NCBI RefSeq assembly: GCF_014705705.1
Contig: NZ_JACXLD010000003.1
Location: 341,557-405,556, forward strand
DNA: 64,000 bases
Direction: 5' to 3'
Source: Spongiibacter pelagi
Lineage (GTDB): Bacteria > Pseudomonadota > Gammaproteobacteria > Pseudomonadales > Spongiibacteraceae
This document shows, piece by piece, positions 15,658 through 24,688 of the stretch. Within the stretch, counting starts at the first letter, position 1. Every line of letters starts with the position of its first letter. The notes beneath the pieces were generated by a model. That model saw only the letters and a list, made by a program, of their open reading frames with translations, searched no databases and had not been told where the DNA came from. Made by a program: the position numbers and the translations under genes.

Positions 15658-17688
15658 ATGTCTCGCCTGTCTTCCTCTGCTGTGATTACAGCGGCGGCTT
15701 TCTCGCTATTTCTCACTGCTTGCGGCGGCAAAAGTTCAACTTCTACGCCTTTAACTAACACAGGAACTGAACCGCAAAATACCAGCGGCTTTCCGCTTTT
15801 GGCAGAACAGCGTGGCGGCAGTACGTGGTCAAATTTTTGTAAAGGCAAGGCAGACAATGCGGTGCTGCCGCGCGACCCGCGCACACTTGTTGTGCCCGGT
15901 GTAAACGAAGGTAAGGCGGTAGGCTTTAACGCCTATTGGCGCAGTTGCGATATTGCTGTTTCACACCCAACTACCTGCGGCGAGCTGCGTGAACAAGCCG
16001 AGCTGGGTGAGTTTGTTGCTTATGGGAATGGTGAAGTCGGTTCGCCGATTTCCTTCGCGGGCGGGCAAGAGGTGCCCAGTGGCGTTGCTGCGGAAGACTA
16101 CAACAATATGTGGCAAGTCTGGGGCTTGGAAGAACGCCCCGATAATTTTGACGAGCTGGTGGCGCAGCGTCACGGCTCCCCGGAAACGCCGTGGCGCAAT
16201 CCCTATCCGCTGCCCGGTGAAGATCCCAATACTAGCAATGGCGGCTCTGGGCAGTTGCCCTTGTTTTACACCCAAATCAGAGAACCCGATGGAACGTGGA
16301 CCGGCGAAATAGGCACCAAGGTGTGTATTACCTGTCACGGTGGCCAAATTGATGCGCCGGGGCTGGGGCCAATTCTCGGTGGTGCTGGCAGTATTGGTGA
16401 TTTCACGGTTTCCGGTTTCGACCTCAACCAAACCCAGGAAGGCGGTGGTACGGTAAACCCGATCTCGGCCATTACCATTTCGGAGAACCGGGGCACCGGT
16501 GCCATCGACTTTTTCCAGTTGGCGTTTGTGTTGTTTAGCGGTGGTGATCCTGAACTATTGCTCAACGATAAAATTCTGCTGAGTTCGGCGATCGGCAATA
16601 TCAAAAGCCCGCCGTGGTGGAATTTGGCCTATCGCACCCAGAAGTTCCACGGTGCCATTTTGCCCACCGATGCCTCGCGTATTGATTTGGCGGCCTATTA
16701 CGATTTGGCGGCCAGCTTGAGTGGTAATGATGCCGAAGCCTTGGCGTGGAATGACGAACATTCCGGGCCGTTTGAAGTATGGGCAGAAACTCAAGAGCCG
16801 CCAAAATATCCCGGTCAAATTAATACCCAGCTCGCTGAGGCGGGCGCGGTTTTATTCCACGCAAAAGATCTGTGGGCGGCGGGTTTAGATAACCCTGCGC
16901 CGCGCCCGGAGAAAGGCAATGGCTCCTGTGCTAGCTGCCACGGTGCTTATTCGCCACGTTATACCAATGATCCCAACTATCTTGATACACCGGAATTAGC
17001 CGGTATTGCCGCCTACACTTTGCCGATGGAAGTGGTGCGTACCGATCCGGTTTATGCTGAGGCGATGCAGAGCTTGCGTAATCCCGATGGCAGTTTCCCG
17101 GCCGCGACAGATGCCCAGCACTTCCTGTGGTGTGGTCACGGTAACTACGGTGAAACCGAAGATAACACTCCAATTTTATTAGCGCCGCCACTGTGGGGAA
17201 CCTGGGCGTCGGCGCCGTATTTCCATAATGGTTCGGTGCCCAATATCTGGGGTGTGCTCGACCCTTCCAGTGAGCGTCCGAATATTTGGAAGCGGGTGTC
17301 TACGCCGGCGCGGCCCGATCAGGAAGGCTTGGTGGTGATGGGTTTTGATACCAGTTTTGCCCGCGCTTATGACCAGAGCAAACTTGGCTGGAAATACGAA
17401 GAATTGGCTTGTGGCGATACCGGCACACAGGCGTACCAAGATTGCGACCCAATGAATGAAGAGCAGCCTTCAACACTGCAATTATTACTGGGTGAGTTCT
17501 ACAAGCTGATTGGTATTACCTGGAACCTGCCGCGTCCTACGGCGCTGAATATGGACAACCAGACTATCGAAAATCGGAAGGTGTTTAATACCCACCTTTA
17601 TAGTCAGGGCAATCAGGGTCACGACTTTACGGCGGTGCTGACCGACACCGAGCGTCGCGCGATTATTGAATACCTGAAAACGCTGTAA
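15658..17688 (+). CDS. Dihaem c-type lipoprotein, RoxA/MauG-superfamily-like (paralogue 4)
   Basis: 676 residues. Lipobox LTAC (Cys22) with Gly at +2, then a short Ser/Thr linker. Haem sites are CITCH (Cys223/Cys226/His227) and CASCH (Cys424/Cys427/His428). YFHNGSVP (His523), QGHDFT (His655) and EYLKTL are conserved. It is more divergent from paralogues 1 and 3 than those are from each other, and stands apart from the TetR-operator pair, so it is likely under different control. GGGAG lies 9 bases before the ATG. It faces the AraC regulator across an inverted repeat. Extracytoplasmic oxidative cleavage is inferred; the substrate is unknown. Confidence 0.85.
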   Translation: MSRLSSSAVITAAAFSLFLTACGGKSSTSTPLTNTGTEPQNTSGFPLLAEQRGGSTWSNFCKGKADNAVLPRDPRTLVVPGVNEGKAVGFNAYWRSCDIAVSHPTTCGELREQAELGEFVAYGNGEVGSPISFAGGQEVPSGVAAEDYNNMWQVWGLEERPDNFDELVAQRHGSPETPWRNPYPLPGEDPNTSNGGSGQLPLFYTQIREPDGTWTGEIGTKVCITCHGGQIDAPGLGPILGGAGSIGDFTVSGFDLNQTQEGGGTVNPISAITISENRGTGAIDFFQLAFVLFSGGDPELLLNDKILLSSAIGNIKSPPWWNLAYRTQKFHGAILPTDASRIDLAAYYDLAASLSGNDAEALAWNDEHSGPFEVWAETQEPPKYPGQINTQLAEAGAVLFHAKDLWAAGLDNPAPRPEKGNGSCASCHGAYSPRYTNDPNYLDTPELAGIAAYTLPMEVVRTDPVYAEAMQSLRNPDGSFPAATDAQHFLWCGHGNYGETEDNTPILLAPPLWGTWASAPYFHNGSVPNIWGVLDPSSERPNIWKRVSTPARPDQEGLVVMGFDTSFARAYDQSKLGWKYEELACGDTGTQAYQDCDPMNEEQPSTLQLLLGEFYKLIGITWNLPRPTALNMDNQTIENRKVFNTHLYSQGNQGHDFTAVLTDTERRAIIEYLKTL

Positions 17689-17711
17689 TCTGTTTGGTGT
17701 TTAAGTGCGGG

Positions 17712-17757
17712 ATCGGTATTGCAACGGGACTAATGAAAACCTTACTGCAATACCGAT
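17712..17757. terminator. 12-base inverted repeat between convergent genes
   Basis: ATCGGTATTGCA (17712-17723) and TGCAATACCGAT (17746-17757) are perfect complements around 22 bases. The right arm includes the last codons and lies next to the stop of the AraC gene. It sits exactly between convergent genes, where a bidirectional terminator is expected. No T-run follows on either side, so the mechanism is uncertain. Confidence 0.5.
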
Positions 17758-18755
17758 TGCCGATAAGCGTGGGGGGTTGTTCCCGTCCAGCTTTTAAATG
17801 AGCGGATAAACGCACTCGGTTCAGAAAAACCTAGTTGGTAAGAAATGCTGGTGATGTCGGCATGGGCATCATTAAGCATGGAAATTGCCGTCTCTCGTAA
17901 AAACTCACTCTTCAATTGTCGGTAATCACAGCCTTCCAGTGCCAAACGGCGGCGCAGGGTTTGCGGTGTTAGCCCCAGTGAGTTGGCGATCTGATCGTAA
18001 CTGGGCAGTGCCGGTAGTGCCCGCTTCAGGTATTTTCGAATCTGAGTGGTGTAACTGCTTTCCTGCTCCGGCACCTTCAAAAACTCATAAGGCATTCGCC
18101 GCAGGTAATCTTCCAGTTCGGCGGGGCCTCTCACCAAGGGCAAATTCAAATACTGGCGATCAAAAATCATTTCATGGTGCGATTGCTCAAAGCGGTATTC
18201 GCAGTGGAATAGGTAGTGATATTCCTCTCGGTGAGCGGGAGGCGCGTAACCTAAATTCACCCGCAGCAGCGGGAAAGGGGTGCCGGTAAGCCAACAGAAA
18301 ATTCGGTGGCTGACCATAAGGTGGTGTTCATAAAGCCAGGTGTCGAGTTCGGCATTTTCTTCGGTGGGCTCCATGCGATAAAAGGCGTAGCGATCACGCA
18401 ATTGAAAGCTCAGCCGAAAGCCGGTCTCAAACAGATTGTAAAATTCCACATTGCGCTCAACGGCTTGTAGCAGATTGTCAGCTTCGCGGCAGTAGCGCGC
18501 CATCGTCTCGGTAACGCCTTTGGTCACCGGGCGCTGGTAATAACCCAGTGAAAAATCCAAGGTTTTGAGACAAATTAATTCGTAAAGTTGGGCAAATTGC
18601 GCTGGTGAAACTCGCGTTCTCTCGGTTTCTAACGACGCTGGATTGATGTTTGCCTCTAGTAATAGTGACTGTTTGGCGCTTTCGCTCAAATTCGATTTGG
18701 CGATTAAGGCCTTAACAAAGCAGATCGAGATACTTCGGTTAGAAGGAATGCTCAT
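17742..18755 (-). CDS. AraC-family transcriptional regulator
   Basis: 337 residues. An N-terminal ligand-sensing region of the arabinose-binding-like type found in OruR/ArgR-like regulators occupies about residues 20-210. A C-terminal double helix-turn-helix follows (about 245-335; IANSLGLTPQTLRRRL and ITSISYQLGFSEPSAFIRSF are the two recognition units). It is transcribed away from the thiolase gene, with 186 bases between the starts. It is therefore the natural candidate activator of the beta-oxidation run and perhaps of haem-lipoprotein 4. The effector is unknown, probably an acyl or terpenoid intermediate. Confidence 0.92.
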   Translation of the reverse strand: MSIPSNRSISICFVKALIAKSNLSESAKQSLLLEANINPASLETERTRVSPAQFAQLYELICLKTLDFSLGYYQRPVTKGVTETMARYCREADNLLQAVERNVEFYNLFETGFRLSFQLRDRYAFYRMEPTEENAELDTWLYEHHLMVSHRIFCWLTGTPFPLLRVNLGYAPPAHREEYHYLFHCEYRFEQSHHEMIFDRQYLNLPLVRGPAELEDYLRRMPYEFLKVPEQESSYTTQIRKYLKRALPALPSYDQIANSLGLTPQTLRRRLALEGCDYRQLKSEFLRETAISMLNDAHADITSISYQLGFSEPSAFIRSFKSWTGTTPHAYRQSVLQ

Positions 18756-18941
18756 AGTTTGGTCAATTTGTAAGAATAAGTGGGTTTAATGACGAATTGA
18801 TTACTATTTGTGCAATGAATTTCTCCCTGTGAATTGTAATTAAATGTCTATCAGATGTCATTGAGTATCATTGTTCCTTGCGCTCTAAAGGCTCAGTCTT
18901 AGCATCACTTTTTTTCTGTCCACACCAAATAGGAAGATGCT

Positions 18942-20153
18942 ATGAGCAATACCGCCTATATCTATGATGCAGTGCGTACCCCCCGCTCTCGGGGAAAGAT
19001 GGGCGCCGGCGCCCTGAGTGAAGTTAAGCCAATCGATCTGTTGGCTGGTCTGCTGAACGGTCTGCGCGACCGCCACAGCCTCGACACCTCTCTGGTTGAC
19101 GATGTAGTAATGGGTTGTGTTATGCCAGTTGGCGAGCAGGGCGGCTGTATGCCAAAGACAGCACTGGCCAAAGCGGGCTGGGACGAGTCTGTTCCTGCGT
19201 TTCAGTTGGATCGTTTCTGCGCCTCTGGTCTGGAAGCGGTAAACCTCGGCGCCATGAAAATTGCTTCTGGCTGGGAAGAGCTAGTTGTTTCCGGTGGTGT
19301 TGAGAGCATGTCTCGCGTGCCTATGGGCAGCAACGGTGGTGCTTGGGGTGAAGATCCACAAACCGCATTCGATACTGGCTTTATTCCTCAGGGCGTAAGT
19401 GCTGACCTGATCGCGGCGATTGAAGGTTTCAGCCGTACTCAGCTGGACGAATTTGCTGTGCGTTCACAAGAGCGCGCTGCGGCGGCTCGTGAAGCGGGCT
19501 TCTTCGACAAGTCTGTATTGCCAGTAAAAGACCTGAATGGTTTCACCATTCTGGCAAAAGACGACTTCATCAAGCCCGGCACGACTGTTGAGTCACTGTC
19601 TGCGCTGAAGCCATCTTTCCAAATGCACGGCAGCCTGGGTTTTGACGATGTTGCTATCAGCAAGTACCCACAGGTTTCTAAAATCGAGCACGTTCACCAC
19701 GCGGGCAACTCTTCCGGTGTTGTAGACGGTGCCTCTGCTGTACTGATCGGTAGCAAAGCGGCGGGTGAGAAAATTGGTCTGAAACCACGTGCGCGCATTG
19801 TTGCCACGGCGGTAACCAGCACCGAATCTACCATCATGCTGACTGGCCCCGGCCCAGCGACGTTTAAAGCACTGCAAAAAGCGGGCATGACTATCGACGA
19901 TATCGATCTGGTAGAAATCAACGAAGCGTTTGCTTCTGTTGCTCTGCGCTTCCAGAAAGACACTCAATTCCCTTGGGAAAAAATCAATGTGAACGGTGGC
20001 GCAATCGCCATGGGTCACCCACTGGGCGCAACCGGCGGCATGCTGATTGGTACCGTGCTGGATGAACTGGAGCGTCGCGATCTGAAAACCGGCCTGGTTA
20101 CCCTGTGTGTGGGTGGCGGCATGGGTATCGCAACCATTATTGAGCGCGTGTAA
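18942..20153 (+). CDS. Acetyl-CoA acyltransferase (thiolase)
   Basis: 403 residues of the thiolase family. The acyl-accepting Cys93 is in [10 protein letters not shown], the catalytic His359 in [11 protein letters not shown], and the second Cys389 in CVGGGMG. It cleaves 3-ketoacyl-CoA with CoA to acetyl- or propionyl-CoA plus a shortened acyl-CoA. AGGAAG precedes the ATG. It is 54 bases ahead of the FadB-type gene and forms the first gene of a beta-oxidation run that lacks an acyl-CoA ligase. It diverges from the AraC regulator. Cytoplasmic. The family is certain; chain-length preference is not visible. Confidence 0.95.
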   Translation: MSNTAYIYDAVRTPRSRGKMGAGALSEVKPIDLLAGLLNGLRDRHSLDTSLVDDVVMGCVMPVGEQGGCMPKTALAKAGWDESVPAFQLDRFCASGLEAVNLGAMKIASGWEELVVSGGVESMSRVPMGSNGGAWGEDPQTAFDTGFIPQGVSADLIAAIEGFSRTQLDEFAVRSQERAAAAREAGFFDKSVLPVKDLNGFTILAKDDFIKPGTTVESLSALKPSFQMHGSLGFDDVAISKYPQVSKIEHVHHAGNSSGVVDGASAVLIGSKAAGEKIGLKPRARIVATAVTSTESTIMLTGPGPATFKALQKAGMTIDDIDLVEINEAFASVALRFQKDTQFPWEKINVNGGAIAMGHPLGATGGMLIGTVLDELERRDLKTGLVTLCVGGGMGIATIIERV

Positions 20154-20207
20154 GGCGATTTATTTCCCCTTACTCCCGTCCACTAAATTTGATGAATAGG
20201 TAATCCA

Positions 20208-22352
20208 ATGACTGGAACATTTAACTACGAAAAAGATGCCGACAATATCGTCACGGTAACCATGGACATGAGCGGTCCGGTTAACGCGATGAACGAAGAG
20301 TACGTAAAGCTGATGGGCGAGACAGTTGATCGTCTGGAAGCCGAGAAAGACAGCGTTGCCGGTGTGGTGCTGACTTCTGCCAAAGGGACTTTCTTTGCCG
20401 GTGGCGACATCAAGAGCATGCTGACTATTCAGCCCGGCGACGATGTGAAAAACATGTACGACATGAACCTGGTAATCAAAGGCCAGCTGCGTCGTCTTGA
20501 AAAACTGGGCAAGCCTGTTGTTGCCGCCATTAACGGCGCGGCACTGGGTGGCGGTTATGAAATCTGTTTGGCTTGTCACCACCGCGTAGCGCTGGACAGC
20601 AAAGCCGTTCAGGTTGGTCTGCCAGAAGTTAGCCTGGGTTTGCTGCCTGGTGGCGGCGGTGTTGTGCGTTTGGTAAACAAGCTGGGTGCAGAACGCGCCA
20701 TTATGCCGCTGTTGGAAGGCACACGTTTTAACGCGCAGAAAGCGCTGCAAAACAACCTGGTCGAAGAGTTGGCGACCGACGCTGACGACATGATTGCCAA
20801 AGCCAAGGCGTGGATTAAGGCCAATCCTGAAGCGTGCAACCCTTGGGATGTGAAAGGCTACAAAATCCCCGGTGGCAACATCACTCGCCCAAACATCTCT
20901 CAGATGATTCAGGGCGCTAGCCCAATGTTGTTCCAGAAAACCCGTGGTCTGATTCCTGCGGCCGTTAAAATTCTGGACGTAGTTAGCTCTGCACTGCGTG
21001 TGGATTTCGACACTGCGCAAATCATGGAAACCCGTGCTTTTGTTAGCCTGCTGACTGAGCCAACCGCGAAAAACCTGATGACCTTCTTCCTGCAAATGAA
21101 TCAGGTCAACGGTGGCGGCAGCCGTCCAAAAGGCATCGAGAAATCCAAAGTTAAGAAAGTAGGTGTACTGGGTGCCGGCATGATGGGCCAAGGTATTGCT
21201 TACGTTTCTGCAATGGCCGGTATCGAAGTGGTACTGAAAGACATCAGCCAAGAAGCAGCTGACAAAGGTAAAGCCTACACCGAAAACCTGCTGAACAAGC
21301 GCGTTGAAAAAGGCCGTATGGATGCCGATAAAGCGGCTGGCGTACTGAGCCTGATCACTGCAACCGCAGACGCGGATGCACTGCAAGGCTGTGACCTGAT
21401 CATCGAAGCGGTATTCGAAAACGTTGATCTGAAACACAACATCACTAAAGAGCTGGAGCCTAAACTGGCTGAGAACGGCGTGTGGGGTTCAAACACTTCT
21501 ACGCTGCCAATTACTCTGCTGGCCGAGCCATCAATCAAGCCTGAAAACTTCATCGGTATTCACTTCTTCTCTCCAGTCGACAAAATGCCACTGGTTGAGA
21601 TCATCGTGGGTGAGAAAACGTCCGATGAGACTCTGGCACGCGCCTTTGATTACTCACAGCAAATTCGCAAAACCCCAATCGTGGTTAACGACTCACGCGG
21701 CTTCTTTACTTCACGCGTTTTCGCTACCTACATAGATGAAGGCGCTCTGCTGATTGAAGAAGGCGTTGATCCAGTTGTTATCGAGAACCTGGGTAAAGCC
21801 GTAGGTATGCCTGTAGGTCCTCTGGCGGTGCAAGACGAAGTTAGCCAACAGCTAACCGTTAAAGCCAACGAAACCAATATGGAACTGGACAAGCGTCTGG
21901 GCCATGAGTTTGCCAAAGACAACGCCGGTTACCGTCTGGCCAAGAAAATGATGGACAACGATCGTGCAGGTCGCTTCCATGGTGGCGGTTACTACGACTA
22001 CCCACAAGGTGGCGAGAAAACCCTCTGGCCAGAAATCTACAACTGGTTCTACAACAAAGACGTAAGCCTGCCAGTGCAAGACGTGAAAGACCGCCTGTTG
22101 TTCCGTCAGATCGTAGAAAGCCTGCGCTGCTACGAAGAAGGTGTAATGAACACCGTGGCTGACGCCAACATTGGTTCCATCATGGGCATTGGTTTCCCAC
22201 CTCACACTGGCGGTGTACTCCAGTACATCAACAGCTACGGCGTTAAAGCGTTTGCTAACCGTCTGGCTGAGCTGGCAGAGAAGTACGGCGAGCGTTTTGC
22301 GGTACCTCAAGTGCTGGCAGATAAAGCCGAGAAGGGTGAGCTGTTCATGTAA
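20208..22352 (+). CDS. Bifunctional enoyl-CoA hydratase / 3-hydroxyacyl-CoA dehydrogenase (FadB/FadJ type)
   Basis: 714 residues. The N-terminal crotonase domain (about 1-190) has GGDIKSM for the oxyanion hole and two catalytic Glu candidates in GGGYEI and LPEVSLG. The NAD-binding dehydrogenase domain (about 320-500) starts with GAGMMGQG and has the catalytic His in GIHFFSP. A C-terminal dehydrogenase domain follows. It hydrates enoyl-CoA and oxidises the 3-hydroxyacyl-CoA, feeding the upstream thiolase. Gene order thiolase-then-FadB and close spacing imply an operon. A long antisense reading frame over its 5' half is a codon-bias shadow. Confidence 0.95.
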   Translation: MTGTFNYEKDADNIVTVTMDMSGPVNAMNEEYVKLMGETVDRLEAEKDSVAGVVLTSAKGTFFAGGDIKSMLTIQPGDDVKNMYDMNLVIKGQLRRLEKLGKPVVAAINGAALGGGYEICLACHHRVALDSKAVQVGLPEVSLGLLPGGGGVVRLVNKLGAERAIMPLLEGTRFNAQKALQNNLVEELATDADDMIAKAKAWIKANPEACNPWDVKGYKIPGGNITRPNISQMIQGASPMLFQKTRGLIPAAVKILDVVSSALRVDFDTAQIMETRAFVSLLTEPTAKNLMTFFLQMNQVNGGGSRPKGIEKSKVKKVGVLGAGMMGQGIAYVSAMAGIEVVLKDISQEAADKGKAYTENLLNKRVEKGRMDADKAAGVLSLITATADADALQGCDLIIEAVFENVDLKHNITKELEPKLAENGVWGSNTSTLPITLLAEPSIKPENFIGIHFFSPVDKMPLVEIIVGEKTSDETLARAFDYSQQIRKTPIVVNDSRGFFTSRVFATYIDEGALLIEEGVDPVVIENLGKAVGMPVGPLAVQDEVSQQLTVKANETNMELDKRLGHEFAKDNAGYRLAKKMMDNDRAGRFHGGGYYDYPQGGEKTLWPEIYNWFYNKDVSLPVQDVKDRLLFRQIVESLRCYEEGVMNTVADANIGSIMGIGFPPHTGGVLQYINSYGVKAFANRLAELAEKYGERFAVPQVLADKAEKGELFM

Positions 22353-22355
22353 GCA

Positions 22356-22479
22356 TGATTTATTGCTGCGCTCGCAATCTTGACTGCTGGCGGTGCTCGG
22401 AATGCTCATTTACTACGTGTAAATTCCGCGTCCTGTGCTCCGGCAGTAGCCAATCTTGCAGCGCTCGCTACATAAATCA
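22356..22479. repeat. Nested palindromic element in the beta-oxidation run
   Basis: Almost the entire gap after the FadB-type gene is one imperfect palindrome. The outer arms are TGATTTAT (22356-22363) and ATAAATCA (22472-22479). Intermediate arms around GCGCTCGC and CTGCTGGCGG match with small gaps. The core is ATTTAC-TACGT-GTAAAT (22408-22424). This is the architecture of dispersed REP/MITE-like elements of marine gammaproteobacteria. It has no coding capacity. In RNA it would form a long hairpin separating the fadB-type and acyl-CoA dehydrogenase messages. Confidence 0.65.
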
Positions 22480-22536
22480 GGTTTCTTAAAAAACATTATT
22501 TTTAAAACAAAGTTTCACTGACAGGATTTTATTAAC

Positions 22537-23709
22537 ATGCTTCCACGTAATTTTACTGAAGACCAAATCATGTTCCGGGATGCTTACCGCAAATTCCTGG
22601 ACAAAGAAGTTGCGCCGAATGTAGAGCGCTGGCGCGAGCAGGGCATTGTGGATCGCGAGATCTACACCAAAGCCGGTGAGCAAGGCTTCCTGATGGTATG
22701 GCCAGAAGAGAAGTACGGCGGTATGGGCGATGAAGACTTCCGCTTTGAGCAAATCATCATTGAAGAAACTGCCAACGTTTACGCTGGCGACTGGACTAAC
22801 ACTTTGCACAGCCGTCTGGTTGGCCCTTACCTGACTCGCTTTGGTAACGAAGAGCAGAAAGACCGCTTCCTGCCTAAGTGTGTAACTGGTGAGTGCATTC
22901 TGGCTGTTGCCATGACTGAGCCTGATGCGGGTTCTGACTTGGCCGGTATGAAGTCTACCGCGAAAGACATGGGCGACTACTGGTTGCTGAACGGTTCTAA
23001 AACCTACATCAGTAACGGTATCAACGCTGACCTAGTGGTTGTTGCGGCTAAAACTGATCCAGAAAACAACCCACACGCGATGGGCCTGTTCCTGGTTGAG
23101 CGCGGCATGGAAGGTTTCGAGCGTGGCCGTAATCTGAAGAAAATGGGCATGAAGGCGCAAGACACCGCTGAAATGTTCTTCAACGATGTGAAAGTGCCAA
23201 AAGCCAACGTACTGGGCGATCCAACTAAAGGCTTCATCTACCTGATGCAAGGTCTGGCGGAAGAGCGTCTGATCGGTGCCTGTGGTTTTATCTCTGGCGC
23301 ACAGAAAGCGTTTGAAGTGACTCGCGAATTCGTGATGGAGCGTAAAGTTTTCGGCAAGCCACTGTCTTTCATGCAAAACACTCAGTTCAAACTGGCTGAG
23401 CTGCGCACTGAAATCGACGTTGCCCAAGCCCACGTTGACGCTTGTGTTGCTGCGTTCAATATCGGCAAGCTGACGGCAGAAGACGCGGCCAAAGCGAAAC
23501 TGTTTACCTCAGAAGTGCTGTGTCGCATGGTTGACGAAGGCGTTCAGCTGCACGGCGGTGCCGGTTACATGGACGAGTACCCCATCTCTCGCATGTACAC
23601 CGATGCGCGTATCACCCGTATTTTTGCGGGTACTTCAGAAGTGATGAAGCTGATCGTAGGTCGCGATATTTTCTCTGAAAAATTTGTACCTTACATCGAT
23701 CGTAACTAA
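22537..23709 (+). CDS. Acyl-CoA dehydrogenase (LCAD/IVD type)
   Basis: 390 residues, a full three-domain acyl-CoA dehydrogenase with FAD (AMTEPDAGSD and a C-terminal GGAGYMDEYP region). It introduces the trans-2 double bond and passes electrons to ETF. The usual catalytic Glu near the C-terminus is replaced by Ala364 (IFAGTSE). GLAEERL provides Glu243 at the position used by long-chain and isovaleryl-CoA dehydrogenases. Enzymes of that subgroup often accept branched chains, which fits an isoprenoid-derived substrate; that step is inference. A palindromic element lies upstream and a hairpin downstream. Confidence 0.93.
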   Translation: MLPRNFTEDQIMFRDAYRKFLDKEVAPNVERWREQGIVDREIYTKAGEQGFLMVWPEEKYGGMGDEDFRFEQIIIEETANVYAGDWTNTLHSRLVGPYLTRFGNEEQKDRFLPKCVTGECILAVAMTEPDAGSDLAGMKSTAKDMGDYWLLNGSKTYISNGINADLVVVAAKTDPENNPHAMGLFLVERGMEGFERGRNLKKMGMKAQDTAEMFFNDVKVPKANVLGDPTKGFIYLMQGLAEERLIGACGFISGAQKAFEVTREFVMERKVFGKPLSFMQNTQFKLAELRTEIDVAQAHVDACVAAFNIGKLTAEDAAKAKLFTSEVLCRMVDEGVQLHGGAGYMDEYPISRMYTDARITRIFAGTSEVMKLIVGRDIFSEKFVPYIDRN

Positions 23710-23729
23710 TCGCCGAGCAGTGGTTTTAT

Positions 23730-23753
23730 CAGGGGTCGATTAACTGACCCCTG
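23730..23753 (+). other. Hairpin between acyl-CoA dehydrogenase and enoyl-CoA hydratase genes
   Basis: CAGGGGTC (23730-23737) pairs perfectly with GACCCCTG (23746-23753) over an 8-base loop, followed by the weak tract TATTTAT. It ends 20 bases before the next start codon. Partial termination or message processing is possible. Confidence 0.5.
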
Positions 23754-23773
23754 TATTTATGCAGGAAATTCTT

Positions 23774-24556
23774 ATGTCTGATTACAAACATCTTGTATTC
23801 GAAAAGCAGGGTCAGGTGATTCAAATTCTGTTGAATCGTCCCAAGTCTCTGAATTCTTTTAATTTGGAAATGCGCGCAGAGCTGGTAGAAGTTTTGAGCC
23901 TGGCCGAGAAAGATGACGACGCTCGTGTGGTGGTATTGGGTTCTACCAGCCCAGTATTCAGCTCCGGTGCGGATCTGACTGAAGGCTTGGGTCCTCGCGC
24001 TACCGTTGAAGAGCAAATCATGGAGGAATACCTCCCTGCGCTGCAAAAAATTGCTGAGCTGAACAAGCCAGTGATTGCAGCCGTTCCCGGCGTTATGGCC
24101 GGTATCGGTGCGGCGTTTGCAATGAACTGTGACCTGATGGTGATGGCGGATACCGCGTACATGCTGATGGCGTTCAGCAATGTGGGTCTGGTTCCTGATG
24201 GCGGCGCGAGCTGGTTGTTGCTGAAGCAACTGGGTTACCAGCGCAGCTACCAACTGATTGCCGAAGGCGGCAAGCTGAGCGCACACGACTGTGCCGAAGC
24301 GGGCATCGCCAACAAGATTGTACCGGCAGATCAGGTTCTGGAAACCGCAACTAAATGGGCACAAGAGCTGGCTCAGCGTGCGCCAATTGCACTGCGTGAA
24401 GCCAAAACTCTGCTGCGTCAGGCGGGTTCGTTGAGCTATGTTGAAACTGTTGCGGCGGAAGCCAAGGCGCAGAACATTTGTCTGGCGACTGAAGACTCGC
24501 AAGAAGCGGTTGCTGCATTTATGCAGAAACGCGCGCCTGTCTTTAAAGGTAAGTAA
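23774..24556 (+). CDS. Enoyl-CoA hydratase/isomerase family protein
   Basis: 260 residues if started at 23774, where AGGAAA lies 8 bases upstream; an in-frame ATG 15 bases earlier lacks a ribosome site. Crotonase fold: oxyanion-hole motifs SSGADLTEG and AVPGVMAGIGAAFA, with later NVGLVPDGG. The first catalytic Glu of classical hydratases is not clearly present (the motif reads MNCDLMVMAD). Isomerisation or another crotonase reaction is therefore possible, and it may supply auxiliary chemistry for unsaturated or branched intermediates. It is the last gene of the beta-oxidation run and is followed by a strong terminator. Confidence 0.9.
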   Translation: MSDYKHLVFEKQGQVIQILLNRPKSLNSFNLEMRAELVEVLSLAEKDDDARVVVLGSTSPVFSSGADLTEGLGPRATVEEQIMEEYLPALQKIAELNKPVIAAVPGVMAGIGAAFAMNCDLMVMADTAYMLMAFSNVGLVPDGGASWLLLKQLGYQRSYQLIAEGGKLSAHDCAEAGIANKIVPADQVLETATKWAQELAQRAPIALREAKTLLRQAGSLSYVETVAAEAKAQNICLATEDSQEAVAAFMQKRAPVFKGK

Positions 24557-24604
24557 GCTTTAAAGACAAGTAAGTTTCAGTACGACTCAAGCGCTATCTT
24601 TTAG

Positions 24605-24640
24605 ACGGCACATCCTTCATGGGGCGTGCCGTTTTTTTTA
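24605..24640 (+). terminator. Intrinsic terminator of the beta-oxidation run
   Basis: ACGGCAC (24605-24611) pairs with GTGCCGT (24626-24632), with an inner CC/GG, and is followed by a run of T. It lies 48 bases past the hydratase stop and before the convergent phosphatase gene. Confidence 0.92.
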
Positions 24641-24649
24641 TTCCGCGGT

Positions 24650-24688
24650 TACTCTTTCTAGAGTTACTCTTTCCAGTGCTACTCTTTC
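24650..24688. repeat. Three 15-base-spaced repeats at the 3' end of the phosphatase gene
   Basis: TACTCTTTC occurs at 24650-24658, 24665-24673 and 24680-24688, an exact 15-base period with similar flanks. The third copy covers the phosphatase stop codon and its last residues. The two others are copies of that gene end placed beyond the stop, suggesting a slippage duplication. Confidence 0.75.

Noticed and set aside
20160..21437. A 425-codon open frame antisense to the FadB-type gene
   Set aside because: It is fully inside a clear bifunctional beta-oxidation gene on the other strand, has low-complexity His/Phe/Gln-rich composition typical of reverse-frame shadows, and has no ribosome site.
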